Assembly: GCA_016871975.1 (NCBI GenBank)
Contig: VHBM01000037.1
Location: 1-10,535, forward strand
Origin: Nitrososphaerota archaeon
GTDB taxonomy: Archaea > Thermoproteota > Nitrososphaeria > Nitrososphaerales > Nitrosopumilaceae
DNA length: 10,535 nt
Direction of reading: 5' to 3'
The position numbers and the translations under genes are program-made. The notes beneath the pieces were generated by a model that saw nothing but the letters and a program-made list of their open reading frames with translations, was not told where the DNA came from and did no database searches. This document shows positions 1 to 6,914 of the stretch, in pieces (the first letter of the stretch is position 1; each line of letters begins with the position of its first letter).

Positions 1-811
1 CTGATGCTACCATGTGAAGACCGACCTTTCTCTGAACAACCTTTGCAGCCATGCCATTGACAAATGATGCAGCAGCTGATGATTCTAGGGGATTTCTGTT
101 TCTTGAAAGCATGCTTGCTACAATTCCAGATAGCACGTCGCCTGTTCCGCCAACTGTCATTGCCGGAGTCAGTTTTGTGTTAAGAAATGTCTTTTTTCCA
201 TCAGAAACAATGTCTGTTGCGCCCTTTAAGAGAATAGTTATAGAGTTTTCTCTTGCATGTTTTTCTACAATAGCGATTCTTTCTTTTTTTGACTCTGGAA
301 GTGTGTCTCCAAACATTTTTTTAAACTCGCCAGCGTGAGGGGTCACTATAACATTTTTGTTTTGAATCAGAGGCAGAATATAGTTTACAAGCGCACTGGC
401 ATCAAGTGAGAGTCTGACATCTCTATCAAGCAGGGATTTTACTAACAGGTTTAGTGCCTCCTTGTCTGCTATAGCAAGACCCATTCCTATTGTGGCCGAA
501 TCAAGATCATTTGGAATCTGACCTAGAAGTTTGTTTACTGCACCACGTGTCAACTTTGAATCAACAAGCGGAATTACAATTAGGTTTGGAGATATTGCAC
601 GAGTTGCCTGAACATTTACCTTTGGAACACATGTGTACACAAGGTCAGCGCCTGTTCTTAGTGCTGCAATTGATGAAAGAATAGGAGCTCCGTGATAGAG
701 GTAGCTGCCGCCAACAACTAGTACCTTGCCATTGTCACCTTTTCTTGAAGTTAATTTTCTTGCAGGAATGAATTTTCTTACAATGCTAGCTTGTAGATTT
801 TGTGCTACCAA
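1..811 (-). CDS. nnrD: ADP/ATP-dependent NAD(P)H-hydrate dehydratase, C-terminal end outside window
   Basis: This enzyme repairs damaged cofactor by dehydrating the S form of NADHX/NADPHX at the expense of ADP or ATP; it belongs to the ribokinase-like YjeF C-terminal/CARKD family. I translated 270 residues by hand. The family signatures are visible: KGDNGKVLVVGGS near residues 24-36, GADLVY near 54-59, VTPHAGEF at 156-163, a LLKGATDIV strand near 194-202, and the ATP/catalytic loop GGTGDVLSG at 221-229. The usual LDADAL reads LDASAL here. Only about 15-20 residues appear to be missing beyond base 1. The YjeF N-terminal epimerase domain is not fused to it. No ATG precedes the conserved region; the best start is TTG at 811, about 9 nt after a GGAG, so the gene overlaps the end of trmI by 26 nt and is probably translated with it. 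CTG/TTG choice is uncertain; the family call is not. Confidence 0.88.
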   Translation of the reverse strand, partial: MVAQNLQASIVRKFIPARKLTSRKGDNGKVLVVGGSYLYHGAPILSSIAALRTGADLVYTCVPKVNVQATRAISPNLIVIPLVDSKLTRGAVNKLLGQIPNDLDSATIGMGLAIADKEALNLLVKSLLDRDVRLSLDASALVNYILPLIQNKNVIVTPHAGEFKKMFGDTLPESKKERIAIVEKHARENSITILLKGATDIVSDGKKTFLNTKLTPAMTVGGTGDVLSGIVASMLSRNRNPLESSAAASFVNGMAAKVVQRKVGLHMVAS

Positions 812-1643
812 CAGAAGACGCTCCCTGTTTTGACGAATAAACGTTCTTGTTCTTGCCTTTTCTTTTTGAAAAGAACACCTTTCTTGCAAAGGCCAAGTAT
901 GCAGTGTGGCCTATTCCATGAAAAGAATGTCTTGTTTTTCCCTCCCTTGCATCGATGGTACGCACGATGTGTTCTGTGCATTCTATATCTGAGAACTCGT
1001 TTCTTACTAGTTCTGATACCAAGTTTTCAAGCTGATTCATCGTAGGACAAATTGCGATAAATCTTCCACTTCCCTTTAGCATTTTTCTTGCCTGTGGGAC
1101 AACAGACCAAGGATCACCTAGATCAACTACTACAAGATCTGCATCTGTATACGGAACTTTTTTTACATTTTTTATGTCAAGTTTTTTCATTGTCACATGT
1201 TTTGACATGTCAGCCTTGTCGATATTTTTTTTGGCAATCTCCATGAATTTTTCTTCTACATCAAATGTATACACATGACCACGCGGCTTTACAATGCTTG
1301 CAAGAAATGTTGTCATTGAGCCGCTGCCTGTTCCAATTTCAATTACCTTTTGTCCGCTTTGCAGTCCAGTCCTTGCTGCAATGTATCCAAGATCCTTTGG
1401 ATAAACTATCTGCGTTCCGTGTTGAATCCTCATGATAAAATCGTAAATTGTTGGCTCCATAAGATAGACATATTTTCCTTTGTTAGTTGTCAGTCTAGAG
1501 CCATATTCTTGGCCTATTGCATCTGAGTGTTTTATTATTCCAATATGTGTGTGGAACTGCTGATTTTTTGAAATCTTTGCAAGCCACTTTTTTGAATCAT
1601 CATAAAAGAATAAGACATAGCTGTTTTGTTTAATCTTGGCCAA
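786..1643 (-). CDS. trmI: tRNA (adenine-N1)-methyltransferase, TrmI family
   Basis: This S-adenosylmethionine-dependent enzyme methylates N1 of adenine in the T loop of tRNA (A57/A58 in archaea) and acts as a homotetramer in the family. The 285-residue protein shows the TrmI layout: a small N-terminal beta domain (about 1-75), a YPKD linker near 81-84, SAM motif I IGTGSGS at 103-109, an acidic SAM-ribose position in FDVEE near 127-131, and DLGDPW at 174-179, the counterpart of the family's DxPDPW substrate loop. The C-terminus has an extra Lys/Arg-rich and Ser-rich tail (about 255-285) beyond the core fold. The start is TTG at 1643: a TGA lies in the same frame 12 nt upstream and no ATG or GTG follows before the conserved domain. 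A TATA-like box lies about 35 nt upstream. It overlaps the nnrD start at its 3' end. Confidence 0.92.
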   Translation of the reverse strand: MAKIKQNSYVLFFYDDSKKWLAKISKNQQFHTHIGIIKHSDAIGQEYGSRLTTNKGKYVYLMEPTIYDFIMRIQHGTQIVYPKDLGYIAARTGLQSGQKVIEIGTGSGSMTTFLASIVKPRGHVYTFDVEEKFMEIAKKNIDKADMSKHVTMKKLDIKNVKKVPYTDADLVVVDLGDPWSVVPQARKMLKGSGRFIAICPTMNQLENLVSELVRNEFSDIECTEHIVRTIDAREGKTRHSFHGIGHTAYLAFARKVFFSKRKGKNKNVYSSKQGASSVGSTKSTS

Positions 1644-1674
1644 TCTGCAGTTTCACTATTTTCCCAGAAATTAA

Positions 1675-1684
1675 GGTATATTTT
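1675..1684 (-). promoter_or_regulatory. TATA-like box for trmI
   Basis: On the minus strand this reads AAAATATACC, centred about 36 nt upstream of the TTG start of trmI. With the usual archaeal spacing of 25-27 nt to the transcription start, the leader would be only about 10 nt. It supports the TTG start and suggests trmI-nnrD can be transcribed separately from the RHH gene. It is a motif match only. Confidence 0.4.
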
Positions 1685-1695
1685 TTGTTATAATT

Positions 1696-2184
1696 CTAAA
1701 AGTATTGAAAGCGCTCTTCGACTGTCAGGGTCTTTGTTTGTGCCACATTATGTAGCAGCTTGTCACGTAGTTTTTGGTGTACCATTCGAAATAGTGTTTC
1801 TTCGGGTCTTGTCAAGCTGTTTTTTTCTAGCTTTTCTCCCAGTTTGACATACAGCTCTTGGAGCATTTGCTCGTTTACTTCATCGTTTTTGATTTTTTGT
1901 ATAGTTTCGATCACTGTTGGCTCATCAAGGCGTTGTGTTTGTGATTCTGTATCCTGTGGTTTGACATGGCTCTGAGGCTGTGTTTGACCTTTTTCACCTG
2001 TCTCAATTATGCTTAAAACTAGTTTTTTTAGAAGCTCAGATGCAGTACAATTCCTATTTTTGCATATTTTTAGAAATTTTTCAAGCTCATCAGGTGTTAA
2101 TTTTGTTGATACTTCGTTGAGTGGCATGTCTTCGATGTGCCAGACTCGATTATAAGGATTAAAGATAGTTTTGGTTTTGATCAT
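1696..2184 (-). CDS. Predicted ribbon-helix-helix DNA-binding protein, unknown function
   Basis: No named family is recognised over the whole 162 residues. Residues about 25-62 read as a ribbon-helix-helix unit: a short strand (EVSTKLT), a helix starting PDELEKFL, a turn at NRNCT, and a second helix (ASELLKKLVLSII). This is the same order as CopG/Arc/MetJ-type repressors. A Gln/Thr/Pro-rich linker follows (about 63-90), then a charged, helical C-terminal half (about 90-162) rich in Leu, Glu and Lys that could mediate oligomerisation. RHH proteins dimerise through the strand and bind palindromic operators; a 16-bp inverted repeat lies 40 nt upstream of this start, so autoregulation is plausible. 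The start is ATG at 2184. trmI follows on the same strand after 52 nt. The fold is inferred from pattern only. Confidence 0.6.
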   Translation of the reverse strand: MIKTKTIFNPYNRVWHIEDMPLNEVSTKLTPDELEKFLKICKNRNCTASELLKKLVLSIIETGEKGQTQPQSHVKPQDTESQTQRLDEPTVIETIQKIKNDEVNEQMLQELYVKLGEKLEKNSLTRPEETLFRMVHQKLRDKLLHNVAQTKTLTVEERFQYF

Positions 2185-2291
2185 GATTTAAAAATTTTTA
2201 TTATTTGCGATCAAATTAAACAGTTGATAAAATTATCAAAGATGTGATTTATCTTTCAAGATCACGTATTTGGTTGTGAGGGTGTCAAAAT
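2185..2291. promoter_or_regulatory. Divergent promoter region between the RHH gene and a small zinc-finger gene
   Basis: This AT-rich stretch of 107 bp separates two diverging genes. For the plus-strand gene, GATTTATC at 2246-2253 is a TATA-like box; the expected transcription start near 2276 would leave a leader of about 15 nt containing a GAGGGTG Shine-Dalgarno-like stretch at 2278-2284. For the minus-strand gene, an A/T run at about 2190-2205 (AATAATAAAAATT on the minus strand) could serve as a TATA element for a leaderless or near-leaderless transcript. The region also holds a 16-bp inverted repeat, listed separately. Confidence 0.45.
2224..2239. promoter_or_regulatory. 16-bp inverted repeat, candidate operator
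   Basis: TTGATAA and TTATCAA form perfect 7-bp arms around a 2-bp AA centre. It lies between the two divergent genes, just upstream of the plus-strand TATA-like box at 2246. Its size and symmetry suit a dimeric regulator, and the adjacent gene encodes a predicted RHH protein. A weaker pair, GTGAT/ATCAC, flanks the TATA-like box at 2244-2265. The low complexity of the arms means a chance palindrome cannot be excluded. Confidence 0.4.
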
Positions 2292-2411
2292 ATGTCCTTC
2301 AGTCGAAGATGCAAATTCTGTGGCCGTGAGATATACTATGAGGATTTCACGGGAAAAGGAAAGTTTTACGACGACACCCTCTTTACTCAGTTTCATCGAT
2401 GCCGAAAATAG
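2292..2411 (+). CDS. 39-residue zinc-finger-like small protein
   Basis: This short open frame runs from ATG at 2292 to TAG at 2409-2411. The protein has a Cys-x2-Cys knuckle (C7, C10, in CKFCG) and a His-x-Cys pair near the end (H35, C37), which together could bind one zinc ion; the middle is aromatic and acidic. A stop codon lies in frame 15 nt upstream, which fixes the start, and a GAGGGTG sequence lies at a suitable distance. Its stop abuts the stop of the convergent argS with no gap, and such precise packing supports it as a real gene. I do not recognise the family. Tiny zinc-binding proteins are common in this lineage, often thought to bind nucleic acid or protein; here that is inference. 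Confidence 0.65.
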   Translation: MSFSRRCKFCGREIYYEDFTGKGKFYDDTLFTQFHRCRK

Positions 2412-4289
2412 TTACATTCGCCTTGGAGTTGCAATTCCTAAAAGATCAAGCGCTCGTTCAAGTGTAGACTTGAAACAATAAACAAGACAGAGTCTTTGAT
2501 TTACAATTTCTTTGTTGTCATTGTCTAGTACAGGAACGTGTTCATAAAATGAGTTAAAGGAAACAGCTAGATCATAGCAGAAACGTGCAACTACTTTTGG
2601 AGACAGGTTGTTTGCAGCATCATTTATGCAAATATCAAATTTTGCAATCATTTTAAGAAGATTGGTTTCATAATCTGTGCTGAGTAATTCAAATGATGAA
2701 TCAAACTTTGGTTCAGAGCCTGCTTTTTCTAAGATTCGTGATGCCCTTGCATAAGAGTATTGTAGATAGGAACATGTGTCGCCTTCTAAGCTGAGTGACT
2801 TTTTAAGATCAAATGTAATTATTTTGTCAAGATCTTGCTTTATCATCTCGTATCGAAGTGTTCCAACTGCGACATCGGCAGCTATTTTTGAAAGGGTATC
2901 ATTGGCAAGATCTGTGTTTCGTTTTTTTGCTTCTTCAAATATTCGCTTTTCAAGCGATTCAATAACATCGTCTGCGTTTATGTAAATCCCCTTTCTTCCA
3001 GACATTTGTGCCTGTTTTCCCTCTATTTCATGACCAATCGCCTTTACAGTATCTGCGCTAAGCGTCACAGATTCGTAGCTTAGATGAGAATAGGCATCTT
3101 TTTCTGGCTTTAATTTTGTAATAAGACTTGTAATTATTTTCTGCAGCCGCGTTTGTCTTGAATCAATTACCGTGATTACTTTTTGGCCACTAAACTTCAA
3201 TTTTTGATTGTTATTTTTCTCAAGTGTTGTTTCCCACAGCATCGTACCGTTTGGCTGTGTGCTGTATTTTTTGTAATAGAATGGATCATCGATAATGCCA
3301 AGCTTCCATGCTGCATATGGGATGTCTTTTGCAATGTATGTTGCAACGCCATTACTTCTTACAAGAACCTTATCTTCTTCGCCTTGCGCTTCAATTACCC
3401 AGCAGTTTGTGTTTTTTCCTTCTTTTTCAAATCTGACTAGACTCATTTTCTTTAGCATTTCAAAAATTTTATCCCAGAGTTTTGAGTGAATTATCTGTGA
3501 TTCAAAGTTAAGGCAGTCATAGTAGACGCCCATTTTCCAACAGGTCTTTAGCTGTTCTGCAAGTACCTTTCTTGTGATTATATTTGCAAACTTGGCAAGC
3601 TCAGAATTCGGATCTTCAAGTGCTTGCAAAACTTTGTGTCTGTATTCGGCAAACTGTTTGTCAGACTCGTATTTTTCTGTTGTCTTGACATATACTTCGT
3701 CTCCGCAGTAATGATCAAATTTTTTTTCGTTTGGTGGAGCTTCAGAAAATCCGCCATACTTGAATCCAACTATAATGTCTGCTACCTGGAGACCGGAATC
3801 ATCAACATAGTTTAGAATCTTGACATCATGATTTGTTTTTTTTAAAATACGTACAACAATATCTCCAATTACCAAGTTTCTGATATGGCCAATGTGCAGG
3901 GCTTTGTTTGGGTTGACACTTGTGTGCTCTACTATTACTGACTTTTTTTTGCCAATGTCAATGAACCCAAAATTTTCGTCAAGTGAGGCCTTTATGATCA
4001 AGTTGTTTAGTTTTTGGTTTGAGTGAAAGTTTAGATATCCTGACTTGTGGGCTTCGGTTTTAGCTAGATAATTTCCAAGGTATTTTTTGTAATCTTCGGC
4101 AACAATCTGTGCAATATCATATGGCTTTTTTCCTGCTTGTTTTGCAAGCAAAAATGCCACATTACATGTAAAATCACCAAATCCAGGCTTGGCTAACTCT
4201 ACTACAAACTCCACTTCCCGAAACCCATGCTGTGCGATGATTTTTTTTATGTTTGATTCTATTTCTGTAAGAATTAATCTAAGTGTCAA
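2412..4289 (-). CDS. argS: Arginyl-tRNA synthetase
   Basis: This class I aminoacyl-tRNA synthetase charges tRNA-Arg with arginine using ATP. The 625-residue protein is in the archaeal size range and appears intact. In order it has the N-terminal Add-1 tRNA-binding domain (about 1-95), the HIGH signature as HIGH at 132-135 inside ALHIGHIRN, the YVDDSG active-site loop at 161-166, the KMSKS-equivalent loop MSGRKG at 429-434, and the DALR anticodon-binding domain from about 500, starting near TCSYLQYSYARAS and ending LGIATPRRM, the usual ArgRS C-terminus. The start is TTG at 4289, 8 nt after a GGAG that lies at the end of the upstream phosphatase gene; the two genes are 2 nt apart and should be cotranscribed. 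Confidence 0.96.
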   Translation of the reverse strand: MTLRLILTEIESNIKKIIAQHGFREVEFVVELAKPGFGDFTCNVAFLLAKQAGKKPYDIAQIVAEDYKKYLGNYLAKTEAHKSGYLNFHSNQKLNNLIIKASLDENFGFIDIGKKKSVIVEHTSVNPNKALHIGHIRNLVIGDIVVRILKKTNHDVKILNYVDDSGLQVADIIVGFKYGGFSEAPPNEKKFDHYCGDEVYVKTTEKYESDKQFAEYRHKVLQALEDPNSELAKFANIITRKVLAEQLKTCWKMGVYYDCLNFESQIIHSKLWDKIFEMLKKMSLVRFEKEGKNTNCWVIEAQGEEDKVLVRSNGVATYIAKDIPYAAWKLGIIDDPFYYKKYSTQPNGTMLWETTLEKNNNQKLKFSGQKVITVIDSRQTRLQKIITSLITKLKPEKDAYSHLSYESVTLSADTVKAIGHEIEGKQAQMSGRKGIYINADDVIESLEKRIFEEAKKRNTDLANDTLSKIAADVAVGTLRYEMIKQDLDKIITFDLKKSLSLEGDTCSYLQYSYARASRILEKAGSEPKFDSSFELLSTDYETNLLKMIAKFDICINDAANNLSPKVVARFCYDLAVSFNSFYEHVPVLDNDNKEIVNQRLCLVYCFKSTLERALDLLGIATPRRM

Positions 4290-4291
4290 TT

Positions 4292-4981
4292 CTAAATCTC
4301 CGCAAGTTTTGGAGCAATTTTCCCAAGTGCTTCAATTACACCGTCACCTTCTTTTGCAGAAACTACCATTGTTGCATTTGATTTTACATAATCAGATGAG
4401 TTGCCAAGAGCTATGCTCAATGACGCACATTTGAATAATGGAATATCGGTTTCGCTGTCTCCAATTGCAATCACATCATCTTTTGTAACAGACAACTTTT
4501 TCATTACCTCTTCGAACCCGCTCCCCTTGTCAACTCCTTTTGAATTGATGTGATATGCATACATGCTGTCTGTTAATATGACATTGTGTGAGGCCAAAAT
4601 TTTTCTTCCCTCTTCGATGTCAAATGTTCGCTGAAGTACAACTTCGGTCATTCTTGGAAAAACTGGTTTTTCTTTTACATTATCAAGCTTTGAGCTTAGA
4701 AATTCAAATGCCTTGACGCATTCTTGTTTTTTTCCAATCAAGGTATGATCGTTTGGACCATATGTAATACATCCACCATTTTCTCCTACTGCAGTTCTTG
4801 TCATTCCGCCAAAAACCGAAAGAAGATACCCTTCAACCGAAGATCTGCCAGATACAAAAATTACGTTATGGCCTGCATCTTTTAGGTGTCGTAGCGCAGC
4901 AAGAGCATCAAGATGGATTGTTCCTCCTCCGTTTTCTGTGATGGTTCCATCAATGTCTATTGCAAAGGTTTTTTTTCGCAC
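4292..4981 (-). CDS. HAD-superfamily phosphoglycolate phosphatase, archaeal type
   Basis: This is a Cof-type (cap C2) HAD phosphatase; archaeal members related to Thermoplasma TA0175 hydrolyse 2-phosphoglycolate to glycolate. All four HAD motifs are visible in 229 residues: motif I DIDGT with nucleophile D9 and general acid/base D11, motif II Ser44 in FVSGRS, motif III Lys152 in DKGSGF, and motif IV GDSETD at 174-179 for Mg2+ binding. The cap domain lies at about 80-150. The start is GTG at 4981, and no Shine-Dalgarno is evident, which suits a leaderless transcript. argS follows after 2 nt. The substrate is inferred from family; a sugar-phosphate phosphatase role cannot be ruled out. Confidence 0.85.
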   Translation of the reverse strand: MRKKTFAIDIDGTITENGGGTIHLDALAALRHLKDAGHNVIFVSGRSSVEGYLLSVFGGMTRTAVGENGGCITYGPNDHTLIGKKQECVKAFEFLSSKLDNVKEKPVFPRMTEVVLQRTFDIEEGRKILASHNVILTDSMYAYHINSKGVDKGSGFEEVMKKLSVTKDDVIAIGDSETDIPLFKCASLSIALGNSSDYVKSNATMVVSAKEGDGVIEALGKIAPKLAEI

Positions 4982-5070
4982 AAGACCAAATATCGTATAG
5001 CTGATAATAACTGCTACGTAAAATAAGAAAACAAATCATTAAACAAGACAAAGCCAGGATTTAGCTATAG
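4982..5070. promoter_or_regulatory. Divergent promoter region for the phosphatase-argS and DUF504-DRG clusters
   Basis: This AT-rich gap of 89 bp separates two diverging transcription units. On the minus strand, TTATTATCAG at 5001-5010 is centred about 25 nt from the GTG start and could be the TATA element of a leaderless transcript. On the plus strand only a weak element (ATTAAA near 5039-5044) lies at a similar distance from the TTG start at 5071. No inverted repeat was noticed. Confidence 0.35.
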
Positions 5071-5286
5071 TTGACAAAAGGAAAGATCAAGGAGATAATA
5101 AGCAAGGCAAAATTTGGTGATAATATGTCGGATTACAAGATAGTATACAGGGATTTTGAGAGGCTAGTTGAGATTAGCATGGACGAATTTTTAAAAATAT
5201 CAGACAATTTTGAGGCAATTCCAATGTCAAGAATACAGATTATCAAGAAAAAAAATAAAATTTTGTTCCAAAAGGCAAAACCATGA
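5071..5286 (+). CDS. DUF504 / MJ1316-type domain protein
   Basis: This 71-residue protein matches the layout of the archaeal DUF504 family, also called the MJ1316 RNA cyclic-group end recognition domain. An N-terminal helix (KIKEIISKAKFG) corresponds to the family's IREILNRIKW opening, a YKIVYRDF strand follows near residues 22-29, then a middle segment (LVEISMDEFLKIS), and IPMSRIQIIKKKNKILF near the C-terminus, where the family has IPxHRIxxIxxxGxxVW. The name reflects a proposed, not proven, role in recognising cyclic phosphate RNA ends. The start is TTG at 5071, chosen because the first helix is part of the family; the next ATG would remove it. A DRG GTPase gene begins 10 nt downstream. Confidence 0.72.
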   Translation: MTKGKIKEIISKAKFGDNMSDYKIVYRDFERLVEISMDEFLKISDNFEAIPMSRIQIIKKKNKILFQKAKP

Positions 5287-5296
5287 GATGATTTAG

Positions 5297-6403
5297 GTGG
5301 GAATTCCAGAAAAAATAAAGGCCATTCAAGATGAAATGGCAAAGACTCAGATAAACAAGGCAACAGAACACCACATTGGTCTTCTTCGGGCCAAGCTTGC
5401 AAAGCTTAGACGAGAACAAGAAGAGGTCAAATCAAAAAAAGGCGGAAGTGTTGAAGGCTTTGATATCAGACGTGCAGGAGATGCTACAGTTGTACTCATT
5501 GGACTTCCAAGCGTTGGAAAATCGACCCTGCTTAACAAAATAACAGATGCCAAGTCTGCAGTTGGAGCATTCCAGTTTACAACAGTAACAGTAGTGCCAG
5601 GAATGATGGAATACCGTGGTGCCAAAATTCAGATACTTGACCTGCCTGGAATCATAAAAGGTGCATCTAGCGGCAGAGGGCTAGGCAAAAGAATCCTCTC
5701 TGTTGCAAGAAGTGCAGACCTTGTTTTACTTATCTTGGATGTATTTCAGCCAGAACACCAAGACCTGCTAAAAAATGAGCTGACAAACATTGGAATCAGA
5801 CTCGATCAAAATCCGCCAAATATTATAATTGAAAAAACAAACAGCGGCGGCATTAGCGTTTCACAGATAGTAAGGCTTACCAAGATGTCAGAGGAGCTAT
5901 TAAAGGACATTTTACGAGTTTATGGGTTTACCAATGCCAGAGTAGTGATAAGAGAGGACATTGACTCTGAGCAGCTAGTTGACTATATCTCAGGAAACAA
6001 AACCTATGCACACTCGCTTGCTGTAATAAACAAGATTGATTTGGTCGATAAGAAATTTTTAAACTCGCTAAAATCAAAGATAAAATCAGATTTTGTGCTG
6101 GTTTCAGCAGACTCTGAGCTAAACATTGGCGAGCTAAAAGAAAAAATCTATCAGAAACTTAGCTTTATTCGAATTTACATGCGCCCAAAGGGAGGCGAAA
6201 CTGACTATAAGGAGCCACTCATTACTCGCAAAGGCTCAAGAATTGCTGATGTTTGTAACAAGATTCACCGAAATCTCAGAAGGGAATTTCGTTATGGTCT
6301 CGTATGGGGAAAAAGTGTCAAGTTTGGCGGCCAGCGAGTTGGCATCAATCATGTTTTAGAAGACGAAGATGTTCTAACCATAGTAAAGGCAAGAGGTACA
6401 TAA
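5297..6403 (+). CDS. drg: DRG-family GTP-binding protein with TGS domain
   Basis: DRG (developmentally regulated GTP-binding) proteins are TRAFAC-class GTPases of the Obg-HflX group that associate with ribosomes or RNA; archaea usually carry one. The 368 residues show the full layout: an N-terminal helix-turn-helix region (about 1-55) beginning MGIPEKI as is typical, the P-loop GLPSVGKS at 69-76, the G2 region TTVTVVPG at 95-102, G3 DLPG at 115-118, a DRG-specific insertion (about 150-235), G4 NKID at 245-248, the G5-like VSAD near 269-272, and a TGS domain from about 291 to the end. The start is GTG at 5297, the first codon after an in-frame TAG. A zinc-ribbon gene starts 3 nt downstream. 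Confidence 0.93.
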   Translation: MGIPEKIKAIQDEMAKTQINKATEHHIGLLRAKLAKLRREQEEVKSKKGGSVEGFDIRRAGDATVVLIGLPSVGKSTLLNKITDAKSAVGAFQFTTVTVVPGMMEYRGAKIQILDLPGIIKGASSGRGLGKRILSVARSADLVLLILDVFQPEHQDLLKNELTNIGIRLDQNPPNIIIEKTNSGGISVSQIVRLTKMSEELLKDILRVYGFTNARVVIREDIDSEQLVDYISGNKTYAHSLAVINKIDLVDKKFLNSLKSKIKSDFVLVSADSELNIGELKEKIYQKLSFIRIYMRPKGGETDYKEPLITRKGSRIADVCNKIHRNLRREFRYGLVWGKSVKFGGQRVGINHVLEDEDVLTIVKARGT

Positions 6404-6406
6404 TCT

Positions 6407-6583
6407 ATGGAGCAGGATTTTGAAAATAGGTGGTGTAAGTTTTGCATGACTAAAACAAAACAGGAAATCATATTCCTTCCAGAAATTCCTACATACAAGA
6501 GAAGAAGACAGTACAAGTGTACCGCTTGTGGCCATACAAGCTGGCTACAGGGAAGACGTCCCTCTGCTGAAAGCGTCTACTAG
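6407..6583 (+). CDS. 58-residue zinc-ribbon protein
   Basis: This frame runs from ATG at 6407 to TAG at 6581-6583. It has two Cys-x2-Cys knuckles, WCKFC near the N-terminus (C10, C13) and YKCTACG in the second half (C41, C44), separated by about 27 residues, which is the arrangement of a treble-clef or zinc-ribbon fold binding one Zn2+. A strongly basic KRRR patch precedes the second knuckle, which favours nucleic-acid or ribosome binding. It follows the DRG gene by 3 nt, with AGAGGT upstream as a likely Shine-Dalgarno, so it is almost surely cotranscribed. I do not recognise a named family. It ends 11 nt before the convergent gene's stop. Confidence 0.75.
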   Translation: MEQDFENRWCKFCMTKTKQEIIFLPEIPTYKRRRQYKCTACGHTSWLQGRRPSAESVY

Positions 6584-6594
6584 TTATTTGCGGG

Positions 6595-6879
6595 TTAGCT
6601 AAACATTTGACTTGGCGGAGGTGAAGACTTTCCCTTGCCAGATGTTTTGTCAACAGAAAATGTTCTGTTGTTTGGAATAACGTATAGTTTTACTGAGGTG
6701 TTTATCGCATAGTGTGGTGTGCCATCAGGATTTGTATGATTTGTTGCAACACCAGCTCTGTCAAGATCCACCTTTACCTTTACTATGGTTCCGTCTTCTA
6801 GCTCAAAGGAAACATGTTCTTGCCCTACTCGTTTATAATCAAGCATTTTGAATTCAATTTTGTCTTTTGGTTGGCTCAT
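6595..6879 (-). CDS. Small conserved-looking hypothetical protein following the collagen-like gene
   Basis: I do not recognise this family. From ATG at 6879 the protein has 94 residues; a GTG at 6909 would add ten (MHILYSGNNS), but the ATG is preceded by an AGGA at good distance and begins the regular part of the protein. The first 80 residues look beta-rich and soluble, with alternating strands such as HVSFELEDGTIVKVKVDL and SVKLYVIPNNRTFSV, and a polar NHTNPDGTPHY loop. The end is a flexible Gly/Ser/Pro tail (KGKSSPPPSQ). There is no signal peptide, membrane segment or Cys pair. It lies 35 nt after the collagen-like gene on the same strand, so the two are likely cotranscribed and may act together. 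Confidence 0.68.
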   Translation of the reverse strand: MSQPKDKIEFKMLDYKRVGQEHVSFELEDGTIVKVKVDLDRAGVATNHTNPDGTPHYAINTSVKLYVIPNNRTFSVDKTSGKGKSSPPPSQMFS

Positions 6880-6914
6880 TGAATTATTTCCTGAGTAGAG
6901 TATATGCACAGCCT

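Noticed and set aside
2244..2265. GTGAT/ATCAC pair with a 12-nt spacer around the plus-strand TATA-like box
   Set aside because: Five-base arms with a long spacer are expected by chance in AT-rich DNA; kept only as a side note to the stronger palindrome at 2224-2239.
2988..3005. ArgRS KMSKS loop reads MSGRKG, which might look degenerate
   Set aside because: ArgRS enzymes commonly carry MSxRKG-type variants of this loop; HIGH and DALR regions are intact, so this is normal.
5133..5402. Minus-strand open frame spanning the DUF504/DRG junction
   Set aside because: It is antisense to two well supported genes, has no recognisable domain and is low in complexity.
5297..6403. GTPase could be annotated as Obg/CgtA
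   Set aside because: The N-terminus MGIPEKI, the DRG-type insertion between G3 and G4 and the C-terminal TGS domain fit DRG; the Obg glycine-rich fold is absent.
6584..6594. Search for terminators between convergent genes (also 9423-9424 and at 2411/2412)
   Set aside because: The gaps are 11, 2 and 0 nt, with no hairpin or long T run outside coding sequence, so no terminator can be supported.
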